DNA of 64,000 bases from Bradyrhizobium ottawaense (GTDB taxonomy: Bacteria > Pseudomonadota > Alphaproteobacteria > Rhizobiales > Xanthobacteraceae): contig NZ_LT629693.1 of assembly GCF_900099825.1 (NCBI RefSeq), positions 744,001 through 808,000 on the forward strand. Reading direction: 5' to 3'. The notes under the pieces were generated by a model. It was given only the letters and a program-made list of their open reading frames with translations. It had not been told where the DNA came from and made no database searches. The translations under genes were made by a program, and so were the position numbers. This document shows positions 17,079 through 26,092 of the stretch, one piece after another (the stretch's first letter is position 1; each line of letters opens with the position of its first letter).

Positions 17079-18296
17079 CTACTTCGCCGCCGCCGAAGTT
17101 TCGGATTCGTCAATGAGCTTCCAGGAACTTCCCTCGAACTTCGCCATGCGCAGTGATTGGTACGGCGCATAATCTTCCGGCGTCGTATTGAGCTGAATTC
17201 CCGGCAGCATCATCTTGTAATGCTGACCTCTCATGCTCGTTGCCTGCTTCAGGAGATTCTCCCGCGTCAGGTCGTCCCCGCATTGCTTCAACGCATGCGC
17301 GATGCCTTGCGCGATAATGTATCCGGACAGCGCAACGAAATCGCCGGGATTGTCGTTCGGCACCCACTTCTTCATGAACTCGACATATTCCTTCACCTCG
17401 GGATCGTTGGCCCATGCCGGATCGCCGGCCTGCTTGGTGAACTGCGTCGTGATGATGCCTTGTGCGTTTTCGAAGCCGGCCGGCTCCAACACCGTCTTGA
17501 CCGAATTGGTCGGGCTAGCAAGGAACTGCAAGGGTGCCCAATTCGACTCCTTCACCTTGCGTAGCCCTTGCGCGGTGAACTTCGGCGTCGAGAAATACAG
17601 CAGGACGTCGGCACCGGAGTCCTTCAGCCGGACGATCTGCGAGTCGATCGTCGGCTCGGTAATCTCGTATGCGACTTCGGCCACGACCTTGATCTTGTCG
17701 CCTAGTACGGATTTCAACCCGACCAGGAAATCCTTGCCATAGTCGTCATTCTGATAGAGCACGCCGACTTTAGCGCCCGGCTTGTGCTTGAGGATGTACT
17801 GCCCGAACGTTTTCCCCTCCATCTCGAAGCCCGGATACATCGGCACGCTCCAGGGGAAGTTCTGCGGGTCGGCGAATCGCCGGCCCCCAGCAGAAATGAA
17901 GATGTGCGGTACCTTGGCGCTGTTCAGGTACTTCTGGATCGCGACATTCGGTGTGGTGCCGACGGTGCCGACATCGGCCAGCACCCCATCGTCCTCGACC
18001 AGCTTCCGGGTCTGTTCGATCGCCTTCGGCGGACTGAAAGCGTTGTCGAGCGAGATCAGGTTGATCTTGCGGCCGTTGATGCCGCCGGCCTCGTTGATCA
18101 TCTGGAAATACCCTGCCATCAAGCGGCCGTAACTCGAGAACGCCGACGCCGGCCCGCTATAGGGTACGGTCTGGCCGAGCTTGATCTCGGTGTCACTGAC
18201 GCCGGGTCCGTATTTCATCTCGGCAGCCGAAATACCGCCCATTGATCCAAGGGTTATCGCGGCGACAGCGGTCAGCAATCCAAACTTGCGGATCAT
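17079..18296 (-). CDS. ABC-type periplasmic solute-binding protein (LivK type)
   Basis: A 405-residue paralogue of the protein at 13453, with a Sec signal (LLTAVAAITLGSMGGISA) and mature start near AEMKYGPGVSDTEIKLG. YSGPASAFSSYG, QKYLNSAKVPHIFISAG and YQNDDYGKDFL match the family. SD GGGGAAGTGAAAC precedes ATG 18296, and an operator copy lies 45 bp upstream. It is the third receptor-type gene of the putative MarR regulon. Again no permease or ATPase is adjacent. It ends 63 bp from the convergent oxidoreductase. Confidence 0.88.
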   Translation of the reverse strand: MIRKFGLLTAVAAITLGSMGGISAAEMKYGPGVSDTEIKLGQTVPYSGPASAFSSYGRLMAGYFQMINEAGGINGRKINLISLDNAFSPPKAIEQTRKLVEDDGVLADVGTVGTTPNVAIQKYLNSAKVPHIFISAGGRRFADPQNFPWSVPMYPGFEMEGKTFGQYILKHKPGAKVGVLYQNDDYGKDFLVGLKSVLGDKIKVVAEVAYEITEPTIDSQIVRLKDSGADVLLYFSTPKFTAQGLRKVKESNWAPLQFLASPTNSVKTVLEPAGFENAQGIITTQFTKQAGDPAWANDPEVKEYVEFMKKWVPNDNPGDFVALSGYIIAQGIAHALKQCGDDLTRENLLKQATSMRGQHYKMMLPGIQLNTTPEDYAPYQSLRMAKFEGSSWKLIDESETSAAAK

Positions 18297-18341
18297 GTTT
18301 CACTTCCCCGTTTCGTCCATTTGAGCGGATCAATATATTTC

Positions 18342-18355
18342 GTACACTAGCATAC
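18342..18355. promoter_or_regulatory. Putative MarR operator copy (GTACACTAGCATAC)
   Basis: It matches at about 11 of 14 positions and lies 45 bp upstream of the binding-protein start at 18296. It is the last copy seen going right, so the regulon appears to end here. Confidence 0.52.
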
Positions 18356-18493
18356 GATTTGTCAGCTTACAATTGGCCTTGCGGCTTCTTTTTGTCACAC
18401 GCGCCGGTCGGAATGCCTCAGTCACGAGCCGAACATTCCCGCTCAATGCACGGCTTCGATCCACGCGAAGGGGACGTACATCCGCAACCGTTC

Positions 18494-19738
18494 TCATTCC
18501 GAAATGATGTTGAGGTCCTCCAGCGAGATCATCTCACCCATGCCGACCCACTGCTTGCCGTTGAACTGCGCGAGCTGCATATTGTGGAACGCGTCGTAGT
18601 TGTCGGGAGAGTTGTAGATTTTCACACCGTTTAGAATGAGCGGCGGCCTGTAATCCCTGAGGTTCGTAGCCTGCTTGAGCAGGTTCTCGCGCGTCAAGTT
18701 GTCCCCGCACAGCTTCAGCACGTGCTCGATGGCCGCAGCATTGTTATAACCGGGCACCGCGGTGGCGTCTTCCAGGTTCAATCGTGGCATGTATTTTTGC
18801 ACGAAAGCCTTGTACTCCTTGATGCCATCGTCGCCAGCCTCCGCCGGATCGGTAACATCCTTTTCCCAGCGTGCAGTGATCAAACCCTTTGCATTCTCGA
18901 GGCCGGCGGGCACCAATGTCGCGCCCACCGAAGCCGAATTCGAGTTGATGATGAAGGTCGGCTGCCAGCCAAGGCTCGCAGCCTTCCGGATGGCTTGCGC
19001 GGCGAATTTCGACGCGCTTAGCTGAACGAAGACATCGGCGCCGCTCGCCTTGCATTCGACGACCTGGCTTTCGACCGTCGGCTCGGTCATCTCATGGCTG
19101 ATTTCCTTCACGATCATCTCCGAGGAACGCGCGCCCAGCCCGAGCTTCAACCCGCGCAGGAAATCACGGCCGAGATCGTCATTGACATACTGAACCGCGA
19201 TCTTTCCGTTCGGCTTCGCCTTCAGAAGATACCTGCCGAACACCGCGCCCTGCGCGACATAGGAAGGATAGAACGGGACGATCCAGCGGAAGCCCTTGGG
19301 GTCGTTGAATCGCACGGCGCCGGAGGTGAGAAACAGGCTCGGAACACCCTTCGAATTGAGATATTTGGACACGGCCGCGTTGGGCGGCGTGCCCAGGAAA
19401 CCGGCGATGGCGAACACTTCATCGGATTCCACAAGCTTGCGGGTTTGCTCGACGGCCTTTGGTGGACTGAACGCGTTATCGAGCGAGATCAGATTGACCT
19501 TGCGGCCATTGATCCCGCCGCGATCGTTGACCATTTCGAAATAGGCGGTTTGAGCCTGTCCATAAACACCGTAAGCCGAAGCTGGACCGCTATAGGGCGA
19601 GGTCGTACCCAGCTTGATCTCGGTATCGGTGACACCGACATCGTAGTTCTTGGCGGCGAACGACCTTCCTGGGTAACCCAGCGCGAACGCAGCGGTACCG
19701 ATGCTCGCTAGTGCCGAGCGACGCGTAATTATCCTCAT
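18494..19738 (-). CDS. ABC-type periplasmic solute-binding protein (LivK type)
   Basis: A 414-residue paralogue of the neighbouring receptors. The signal region has TRRSALASIG, a twin-arginine-like start, and the mature part begins near AAKNYDVGVTDTEIKLG. It shares YSGPASAYG, QKYMPRLNLEDA and LTRENLLKQATNL with the protein at 29092, to which it looks closer than to those at 13453 and 17079. SD GGGAGGGG lies before ATG 19738. No copy of the MarR-type dyad was found upstream, so control is probably different. No transport partners nearby. Confidence 0.88.
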   Translation of the reverse strand: MRIITRRSALASIGTAAFALGYPGRSFAAKNYDVGVTDTEIKLGTTSPYSGPASAYGVYGQAQTAYFEMVNDRGGINGRKVNLISLDNAFSPPKAVEQTRKLVESDEVFAIAGFLGTPPNAAVSKYLNSKGVPSLFLTSGAVRFNDPKGFRWIVPFYPSYVAQGAVFGRYLLKAKPNGKIAVQYVNDDLGRDFLRGLKLGLGARSSEMIVKEISHEMTEPTVESQVVECKASGADVFVQLSASKFAAQAIRKAASLGWQPTFIINSNSASVGATLVPAGLENAKGLITARWEKDVTDPAEAGDDGIKEYKAFVQKYMPRLNLEDATAVPGYNNAAAIEHVLKLCGDNLTRENLLKQATNLRDYRPPLILNGVKIYNSPDNYDAFHNMQLAQFNGKQWVGMGEMISLEDLNIISE

Positions 19739-19833
19739 GGCCGCCCCTCCCGTTTGGTCGACGTCACTCGTTGGACCGAGCTTGAATGTTGGCCCTGATC
19801 GGGGCTAAGCGCGCGCCGAAGACAGGACGGCGC

Positions 19834-20322
19834 TCACTCCAGGCATATCGTCGCTTCGGCATGGACCGACGGCAGCAACGCACTGTCGATTTCCGCAAAA
19901 TCGCGATCGGTCAGTTCGATCGGCGCCGAGAATGTCAGAGCATCCATGTGGCCGTTGAGAACGGTCGGATACCGCCATTCCGCCTTCGCGACCGTACGCG
20001 CGCCGATCCGAAACTCGACCGCCAGCGGCTGCGGCTTGCTGGAGCCCTGGCCGCTCTGATAGCCATCGCCGATGCAGTAGATTTCGAACTGGAAAGTCCG
20101 TGGACCGCGACGCTGGATCGCGATTTCGATATCCAGCAGGCCGAAGAGCGGATCGGCCTTAACGCCGTCCTGATAGAAATAGACGAAGGCTATCCTGCCG
20201 TACTTGCTGTCACCACGGCTCGCATCCGACGGCACCTGCGCGTCGCTGCGGCCCGGCGTCCGCGGCGGCATCGGACCGAGCAGGCACATCTGCGGAAGCG
20301 ACCGGCACTCAACCACCTGCAC
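19834..20322 (-). CDS. Conserved-looking hypothetical protein after amidohydrolase
   Basis: A 162-residue reading frame, not recognised. Its start overlaps the end of the amidohydrolase by 14 bp on the same strand, suggesting translational coupling. Composition looks protein-like, with beta-strand-rich stretches such as RTFQFEIYCIGDGYQ and ALTFSAPIELTDRDF; no signal peptide or membrane segment is visible. It could be a small accessory or sensor domain. An opposing open frame on the plus strand covers the same stretch, so confidence is moderate. Confidence 0.5.
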   Translation of the reverse strand: MQVVECRSLPQMCLLGPMPPRTPGRSDAQVPSDASRGDSKYGRIAFVYFYQDGVKADPLFGLLDIEIAIQRRGPRTFQFEIYCIGDGYQSGQGSSKPQPLAVEFRIGARTVAKAEWRYPTVLNGHMDALTFSAPIELTDRDFAEIDSALLPSVHAEATICLE

Positions 20323-21352
20323 GAGCCCCCTGCGTTGACAAGGAGTTTGCGGCTCCCGCGCGATCCAGTTTCTTCACGTCATGCTTGCGGCCCAGGAAGG
20401 CGAGCGCATTGTCGGCCAGAACGGCTTCGCTACCCAACGCGCGCGTCGCAAAGGCACCCGGTTGTTTCTGCCTGATCGCAAAGGGATAGTCGGATCCGAC
20501 AACGATGTGTTCGACGCCGACCGCATCGGCAAGGAAAGCCAGCGATGCCGGATCGTAGAGGATCGTGTCAAACCAGAATTGACGGGCGATCTTCGACGGC
20601 GGTTGCGTCATCTGACCTTTCAGGCCGAGGGACCATCCGTAGTCCATTCGCGGCAAGATCCAGGACAGCGCGCCGCCGCCATGGCTGAGCAGGATTCGCA
20701 GCCGCGGAAATCGCTCGGTGGTTCCGGCGGCGAGCAGCGACACCGACGCGAGCGCGGTCTCCAACGGAAAGACCGCCGTCGCCGCAAACTCGGGGCTCGC
20801 TCCGATCCGCTCCATCCCGGCCGGGTGCAGCGGATGCACGAAAATCCCGAGATTCAGCGCTTCCGCGGCCTCATAGAGCGGAAACAGGGTTTCGCTCCCC
20901 AGTGCTACCCCGTTGATGTGTGTGCCGATCTCGATCCCGGCAAAACCGAGTGACTTGACCTTCTGCAACTGGCGCACGGCGCGCGCGACATCCTGCACGC
21001 AGATCATCCCGATACCCGCGAAGTTTTGCGGAGCCTCGGCGATCATTGCGGCGATTTGCTCGTTCATGACATCGGAAAGGAACTCCGCGTCATCGGGCGG
21101 CAGCCAGTGCGAAAGCAATTCCGGCATCGGCGACAGCACCTGCATATCGGTGCCATCTTCGACCATGTCGGCAAGGCGCTTGTCGACGTCCCAGGAGCGC
21201 GCATCGATTTTACGGAACACCTTGCTGTCGATCATCACCGCGGCGGTGCCGCCTGCCGATAGCTCGACGCTTGGCCACAGCCGGTCCCGCTTGGGATCGG
21301 CAGCCAGCCGCGACGGCACAACATGGGTGTGAATATCAATCACCGCGCCCAC
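20309..21352 (-). CDS. Amidohydrolase family 2 (ACMSD-like decarboxylase/hydrolase)
   Basis: A 347-residue metal-dependent TIM-barrel protein. IDIHTHVVP near 5-13 gives the first metal histidines, FVHPLHP the next, LLSHGGGALSW another, and VVGSDYPFA the conserved aspartate. This set is typical of the aminocarboxymuconate-semialdehyde decarboxylase group, which includes aromatic decarboxylases and ring-product hydrolases. The start is GTG at 21352 after AGGGAGAGACGC. It is divergent from the Rieske module at 21.7 kb and could act on a hydroxylated aromatic acid or its cleavage product; this is inference. Confidence 0.82.
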   Translation of the reverse strand: MGAVIDIHTHVVPSRLAADPKRDRLWPSVELSAGGTAAVMIDSKVFRKIDARSWDVDKRLADMVEDGTDMQVLSPMPELLSHWLPPDDAEFLSDVMNEQIAAMIAEAPQNFAGIGMICVQDVARAVRQLQKVKSLGFAGIEIGTHINGVALGSETLFPLYEAAEALNLGIFVHPLHPAGMERIGASPEFAATAVFPLETALASVSLLAAGTTERFPRLRILLSHGGGALSWILPRMDYGWSLGLKGQMTQPPSKIARQFWFDTILYDPASLAFLADAVGVEHIVVGSDYPFAIRQKQPGAFATRALGSEAVLADNALAFLGRKHDVKKLDRAGAANSLSTQGARAGG

Positions 21353-21510
21353 CGCGTCTCTCCCTGTCGCTCTTTGCGAGCTTATGCGCCGACCGTTCGA
21401 TCGGCAGTTTTTACTTTACAAACAGGATTGATTGTTTCTAACTTGGTGTCAAGACGCAAAAGCGTCACGATGGCTGCCCGGGTTTGGCCAGCCGCAAGGG
21501 AGCGAACGCG

Positions 21511-21696
21511 GTGAACCTCTTGAAGACGCGCGTCGTGATCGTTGGAGCCGGACAGGAAGGTCGCGGGGCCGAAGCCTTGCGGGCGGCAGGCCACGTAGCG
21601 GCGTCGCCGTCCACGACATGGCCGTTCCGTGCCGTCTCGTCCCCTCCCGAAAAACGGTTTACCGGACCGACCTTGAAAACCCTGATTTTGAATTGA
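21511..21696 (+). pseudogene. Remnant of a ferredoxin reductase (FAD/NAD oxidoreductase) N-terminus
   Basis: GTG 21511, preceded by AAGGGAG, opens a 61-codon frame. TRVVIVGAGQEGRGAEALRA is the FAD-binding N-terminus of BphA4/HcaD-type ferredoxin reductases, which usually read GAGQAG-x-AAEALR-x-G. After the next few residues the similarity stops, and the frame ends at 21694-21696. About 340 codons expected for an intact enzyme are missing. It lies directly before the Rieske oxygenase genes, the usual place for the reductase. Read as a deleted, frame-broken remnant. Confidence 0.55.
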
Positions 21697-21728
21697 AGCG
21701 ATCGCTTGCCTCATAGAAAGGACACCCC

Positions 21729-23021
21729 ATGAACGCGGACAACGCCCACCCGGCACTGCTCGTGGATCCCGCCCAACGGATATTCAAGGTCGCGCGCCGC
21801 AACTTCGTCGATCATGAAATCTATCAGGCGGAGAAAGAAAAGATCTTCGACCGGTCCTGGCTCTATCTCGGCCACTCCTCTGAATTGCCGAAACCCGGCG
21901 ACTACATCACCCGCGCGGTTGCGGGCCGCAGCATTCTATTCACGCGTGACGCAAAGGGTCGGCTTCGCGCCTTGATGAATACCTGCCCGCATCGAGGCGC
22001 CCAGGTCTGTCGCGAGCGCAAGGGTAACGCCAAATCGTTCCAGTGCTTCTACCATGGTTGGGTTTTCAGTGCCGACGGAAAGCTGCGAGGCCAACCGGGC
22101 GAAGAATCCTATCCCGAAGACTTCAAAAGCCGCGAGACTTCGAACATGCGGGCCGTTCCCCGCTACGAAAGCTATCGCGACTTCAATTTCGTTTCTTTCG
22201 ATCCGAACATCGTTCCGCTCGAACAATACCTTGGCAACGCCAAAGAGTATCTCGACGTCATCTGCGATCAGACCGACGCCGGCATGTCGATCGTTGCGGG
22301 CAGCCAGGAATATTCGATCCGCGCCAACTGGAAGCTGCTGACCGAGAATAGCATCGACGGCTACCATGCGATGACGACGCATGCGAGTTACTTTGACATT
22401 CTGATGAATTCGACTGACAACATGAGCGCGGGCACGGGTGGCGGCTTCGGCTACGACCTCGGCAACGGGCATGCAGTACTGGAATATTCCGCACCTTGGG
22501 GTCGACCGGTCGCACAGTGGATCCCGGGCTGGGGCGAAGCCGGCAAAACGGAAATCGCCCGACAGTACGACAAGCTGATCCAGCTCTACGGCAAGGACCG
22601 GGCTGACAGGATCGCGCTGAAGAACCGCAATCTGTTCATTTTCCCGAACCTCGTCGTCAACGACATCATGGCCCTGACGGTGCGGACCTACTTCCCGATG
22701 GCGCCCGACTACATGGTCATCAACGCCTGGGCGTTGGCGCCGAACGACGAAACGGCGTGGGCGCGCAAATACCGGCTCAATAACTTCCTCGAGTTCCTGG
22801 GCCCCGGTGGATTTGCGACGCCGGACGATGCCGAAGCACTCGAACATTGCCAGCGCGGCTTCAAGAATTCGAAGGAAGCCATGTGGAACGACATCTCGAA
22901 GGGCATGGGCAAGGACAAGCCTTCGCACAACGACGAACTGCAGATGCGCGCATTCTGGACCCAGTGGAACAGGCAGATGTTCCCGACGCCAATCCCCAGC
23001 ATCAAGGGCGTTGCAGCCTGA
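21729..23021 (+). CDS. Rieske ring-hydroxylating dioxygenase, alpha subunit
   Basis: A 430-residue catalytic subunit. The Rieske [2Fe-2S] site is C86-x-H88 (CPHRG) and C106-x2-H109 (CFYHGW). The mononuclear iron site is in NSIDGYHAMTTH with D210, H213 and H218. The enzyme would add dioxygen to an aromatic ring, probably an aromatic acid given benzoate/toluate-dioxygenase-like layout, and then needs a cis-diol dehydrogenase, which is present downstream. SD AGAAAGGACACCCC precedes ATG 21729. The beta subunit starts 11 bp after its stop. No intact reductase or ferredoxin gene lies in the module. Confidence 0.92.
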   Translation: MNADNAHPALLVDPAQRIFKVARRNFVDHEIYQAEKEKIFDRSWLYLGHSSELPKPGDYITRAVAGRSILFTRDAKGRLRALMNTCPHRGAQVCRERKGNAKSFQCFYHGWVFSADGKLRGQPGEESYPEDFKSRETSNMRAVPRYESYRDFNFVSFDPNIVPLEQYLGNAKEYLDVICDQTDAGMSIVAGSQEYSIRANWKLLTENSIDGYHAMTTHASYFDILMNSTDNMSAGTGGGFGYDLGNGHAVLEYSAPWGRPVAQWIPGWGEAGKTEIARQYDKLIQLYGKDRADRIALKNRNLFIFPNLVVNDIMALTVRTYFPMAPDYMVINAWALAPNDETAWARKYRLNNFLEFLGPGGFATPDDAEALEHCQRGFKNSKEAMWNDISKGMGKDKPSHNDELQMRAFWTQWNRQMFPTPIPSIKGVAA

Positions 23022-23031
23022 GGAGACCGCC

Positions 23032-23517
23032 ATGCATTCCGTAAGCCGCTCCGACGTTGAAGACTTTCTGTTCGCCGAAGCCGACCTGCTCGACCAGTGG
23101 CGCCTGCCCGAGTGGCTGACCCTGTTCACCGACGACGCCAAATACGAGGTGCCCTGCACCGATCTGCCGCCCGATGCGTCGCCGGACACCAACCTGTTTT
23201 ATATCGCCGATGACCGTGTGCGGCTCGGCGAACGGGTGAAGCGGTTGATGAAGCGCACCGCGCACGCGGAATTTCCACACTCGAAGACCAGCCGGATGGT
23301 CGGCAACGTACGGATCCACGCCCGAAGCGATGAGGAAATGGAGGTCAGTTGCGTGTTCCAGACGCTGCGGACCAAGGACGGCACGACCGATCTCTATTTC
23401 GGGAAAAGCAATTACCGGCTGACGACCAATGGTGACGGCCTGCGCATCAGGGAAAAGCGCTGCCTGCTCGGCAGCGAAGGGCTGCGTCCGCACGGCCGCA
23501 TCAGCATCGTGCTCTAG
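23032..23517 (+). CDS. Ring-hydroxylating dioxygenase, beta subunit
   Basis: A 161-residue SnoaL-fold small subunit, with EADLLDQWRLPEWLTLFTDD near the N-terminus and HSKTSRMVGNVRIHA in the middle, both typical of the family. It forms the alpha3beta3 assembly with the gene just upstream and usually has a structural role. ATG 23032 follows GAGGAGACCGCC; the frame is open further upstream, but that part runs inside the alpha gene. Length matches the family (about 160-185). Confidence 0.9.
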   Translation: MHSVSRSDVEDFLFAEADLLDQWRLPEWLTLFTDDAKYEVPCTDLPPDASPDTNLFYIADDRVRLGERVKRLMKRTAHAEFPHSKTSRMVGNVRIHARSDEEMEVSCVFQTLRTKDGTTDLYFGKSNYRLTTNGDGLRIREKRCLLGSEGLRPHGRISIVL

Positions 23518-23534
23518 AGGAAGATGGTTGCCAG

Positions 23535-24296
23535 ATGGACTCCCGTTTTACCGACCAGGTTGTTGTCGTCACCGGCGCCGCAAGCGGAATTGGCGTCGTC
23601 ATTGCGAAGCATTTTGCCGATGCCGGCGCGCGCCTCGTGCTGTCGGATATTGACGAAAAGCGTCTCAACCTGGTCGCCGAGGATATCGCTGCTTCAGGAC
23701 GCGACAAGCCGACCGTCAGGGCCGGCGACCTTTCGCGGGAGGATGTCGCCGGCGGCGTTATCAAATCTGCCGTCGAAACCTACGGCACGCTCGATGTGCT
23801 GGTGAACAATGCCGGTGGCGGCATCATCAAACCATTCCTCGATCATACCCCCGACACCCTGCGCACGACCATCGATCGCAATCTGTGGACCACGCTATGG
23901 TGCACCTGGCATGCCGTTCCCATCATGAAAGCCAAGGGATATGGCCGGATCGTGAATATCGGCGCCGACTCGGTCCGGAACGGACTTTGGGATCATGCCG
24001 CCTACAATGCCGCCAAGGGCGGCGTGCACGCCATGGCCACCGGACTGGCCCGGGAATTCGCCAGGGACGGCATCACCGTCAACGTCGTGGCGCCCTGCAT
24101 CGTCAATACGCCCCAGGTGCAGAAGGCCACCCTGATGTCGCCCCAAGCCCTGCAACGTTTCGTCGATGTGGTGCCGATGGGACGGGCCGGCGAGATGGAT
24201 GAAGTGGCATCGATGGTCTGCTATCTGGCGTCAAAAGAGGCGTCGTTCGTCACCGGGCAGGTCATCAGTGTCAACGGCGGCAGCACAATGTTATGA
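23535..24296 (+). CDS. SDR, probable cis-dihydrodiol dehydrogenase
   Basis: A 253-residue classical SDR with TGAASGIG, NNAGGGIIKPF and the catalytic YNAAKGG; the C-terminus is VNGGSTML. Position directly after the dioxygenase subunits (17 bp) indicates oxidation of the cis-diol to a catechol or to a decarboxylated catechol, as BenD does. Sequence alone does not separate this from other SDR functions. Its stop overlaps a small downstream frame by 4 bp. Confidence 0.82.
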   Translation: MDSRFTDQVVVVTGAASGIGVVIAKHFADAGARLVLSDIDEKRLNLVAEDIAASGRDKPTVRAGDLSREDVAGGVIKSAVETYGTLDVLVNNAGGGIIKPFLDHTPDTLRTTIDRNLWTTLWCTWHAVPIMKAKGYGRIVNIGADSVRNGLWDHAAYNAAKGGVHAMATGLAREFARDGITVNVVAPCIVNTPQVQKATLMSPQALQRFVDVVPMGRAGEMDEVASMVCYLASKEASFVTGQVISVNGGSTML

Positions 24297-24448
24297 CCGA
24301 CACCATGACCGAAACCGTCCTGATCGGCGTAGTCGCGGATTTTCCCAGCGGTGAAATTCGACCCGCATCGATGCCGGACGGCAGCACGGTCGCGCTCAAA
24401 ACCTTCGTCATCAAAGCTATTGAAGAAAGCGTCCATGTCGAATTCTAA
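24293..24448 (+). pseudogene. 51-codon frame resembling the start of a Rieske ferredoxin (possible remnant)
   Basis: ATGA-coupled to the SDR stop. The predicted peptide includes VADFPSGEIRPASMPDG, similar in pattern to the first strands of dioxygenase ferredoxins (D-x-P-x-G-E followed by a glycine turn). It ends before any cysteine/histidine cluster could occur. Its end overlaps the TetR start by 14 bp. It may be a truncated ferredoxin gene, or an unrelated small protein; the call rests on a short weak pattern. Confidence 0.35.
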
Positions 24449-25187
24449 AGAACCGAAACCGACCACCCGGCACAGTCCTGGAACACTGCAAGCCCCTGCC
24501 CCGCGGCAAAAGCTGCGGTCGCGCCGAGACTCTTCCGCCGAGCCAAAATATGCGACGCGGCGGACCCAGGCGGAGCGCAGCGAAACCACGCGTAAGCAAT
24601 TGCTGGAAGCCGCGGCCAAGCTCATCCGCCAGAAAGGATTCGGCGGTTTGCGAACGATCGAGGTGGCGAGCGTGGCCGGCGTTTCCCGCGGCGCGCTGAT
24701 GCATCATTTCCCGAGCAAGCATGCCCTGGTGGTGGCGGTGCTGACCTATGTCAACGAAGTCACCTTTACCCAGAGTACGCGGCGGGCCCAACTGGCCCGA
24801 ACCAGCGGCGATCCCATCGAAGAGATCATCAAGGATGCGCAGGACTTCTTCCTGGGCGACTATTTCTTCATCGAATTGGCCATCGCGATGAGCGACGAGA
24901 GCACGCGCCGCCTCAGGCATGAAACGCACCAGTTCACGCGCCAAACGCGCTTCTCTATTGAAGCTGCGTGGCTGGATACATTGATATCCTCAGGCATTCC
25001 GAAGCAACTGGCCAGTGACGTTCTTGCGCTGACGTTGAGTGCCGTGCGCGGATTTTCGGTCCGTATGCTCCTCGAGAACGATCCGGAGCAGTTCACGCGA
25101 CTGATGAATGTTTGGCGTGACATCATCCATCAACACCTGGCGATGGCAATACCGGGTAAGCCTCGCCAGCGGGGCCGAAAATCATGA
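24435..25187 (+). CDS. TetR-family transcriptional regulator
   Basis: A 250-residue TetR protein. After a basic, proline-rich N-terminal tail of about 45 residues, the HTH runs from RKQLLEAAAKLIRQKGFGGL through VASVAGVSRGALMHHFPSK. The C-terminal ligand domain contains GDYFFIELAIAMSDES. ATG 24435 is chosen; the frame is open earlier. The next gene overlaps its stop by 4 bp (ATGA), so the regulator is inside the aromatic operon and probably controls it. The inducer is unknown. Confidence 0.85.
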   Translation: MSNSKEPKPTTRHSPGTLQAPAPRQKLRSRRDSSAEPKYATRRTQAERSETTRKQLLEAAAKLIRQKGFGGLRTIEVASVAGVSRGALMHHFPSKHALVVAVLTYVNEVTFTQSTRRAQLARTSGDPIEEIIKDAQDFFLGDYFFIELAIAMSDESTRRLRHETHQFTRQTRFSIEAAWLDTLISSGIPKQLASDVLALTLSAVRGFSVRMLLENDPEQFTRLMNVWRDIIHQHLAMAIPGKPRQRGRKS

Positions 25188-26071
25188 CCGCGGAACAATC
25201 ATCGTCGCGCATTCCGGCCATCCAGCTTTGCTATGTAAGACTTGCGGTTGCCCAGCCGCAAGTCGCGGCCACCTTCGCAACCGAGATCCTCGGTCTCCAG
25301 CACGTTCCCAACGAGCTCGAACCGTTTCTGTTTCGCTCCGATGAACGCTACCACACGCTGTGTCTCGCTGCCCGAACGGACAGGCCGAGTATCGGCATCG
25401 AGATTTCCGGCGAGCCGGAACTCGAGCGCGCGGCGAACGATCTCGCCATCAGCGGTTTCCTCGCGCGCGAAGCGACGGTCGAAGAATGTGCCCAGCGCTT
25501 CGTTCGCCGGGCGCTGATCGTCGAGGACGCCACCGGCAATACGATCGATCTGGTGTTGCGGCCCGCCATGAGCGGCCGACGTTATTTCCCGAGCCGCGAC
25601 GCCGGAATCTCCGGATTGCAAAGCGTCGGGCTTCGCAGCCGCGCGATCAAGGACGATCTCAAGCTATGGACGGCGATCCTGGGCGCGAGGGTGACCGACC
25701 GCGTCGGCGACGTCACCTATCTCGCGATCGACCAAAAGCACCATCGCGTGGCGCTTTACCCTTCGGACAAAGCCGGTCTGGTCTACGTCTGCTATGGCGT
25801 CGAAAGTATGGATGCCGTGATGCAGAACAAGTATTTCGTCCAGGAACGGCAGATCAAGATCGTGCACGGACCAGGTCGCGAACCGGCCTCAGGCCAGATC
25901 TTCCTCCGGTTTGCCGGACCGGAGGGCTACGTCTTCTCCTACGGCTACGGCCTGAAGGACATCGACGCGGGTCATCGCCCCCGGCAATTCACGGCGGAAG
26001 CCTCCTCTCTGTGCGAGTGGGGCAGCGAATGCGTCGATATGGCCGAATTGCAATTCGCGCCGGCCAGTTGA
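25184..26071 (+). CDS. VOC-superfamily extradiol-dioxygenase-like protein lacking metal ligands
   Basis: A 295-residue two-domain VOC protein, paralogous to the next gene. Aligned to it, all three iron ligand positions are changed: the first histidine is S147 (LQSVGL), the second is Y201 (LVYVCY instead of IHHVNH), and the glutamate is S252 (VFSYGYG). The pair in KHHRVAL (H186-H187), equivalent to the active-site histidine region, remains. A normal Fe(II)-dependent ring cleavage is therefore unlikely. It may be a structural partner, a ligand-binding protein, or an enzyme with new chemistry. Starts within the TetR stop (ATGA). Confidence 0.85.
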   Translation: MTAEQSSSRIPAIQLCYVRLAVAQPQVAATFATEILGLQHVPNELEPFLFRSDERYHTLCLAARTDRPSIGIEISGEPELERAANDLAISGFLAREATVEECAQRFVRRALIVEDATGNTIDLVLRPAMSGRRYFPSRDAGISGLQSVGLRSRAIKDDLKLWTAILGARVTDRVGDVTYLAIDQKHHRVALYPSDKAGLVYVCYGVESMDAVMQNKYFVQERQIKIVHGPGREPASGQIFLRFAGPEGYVFSYGYGLKDIDAGHRPRQFTAEASSLCEWGSECVDMAELQFAPAS

Positions 26072-26092
26072 ACCGTCTCTACACAGGAGAGC

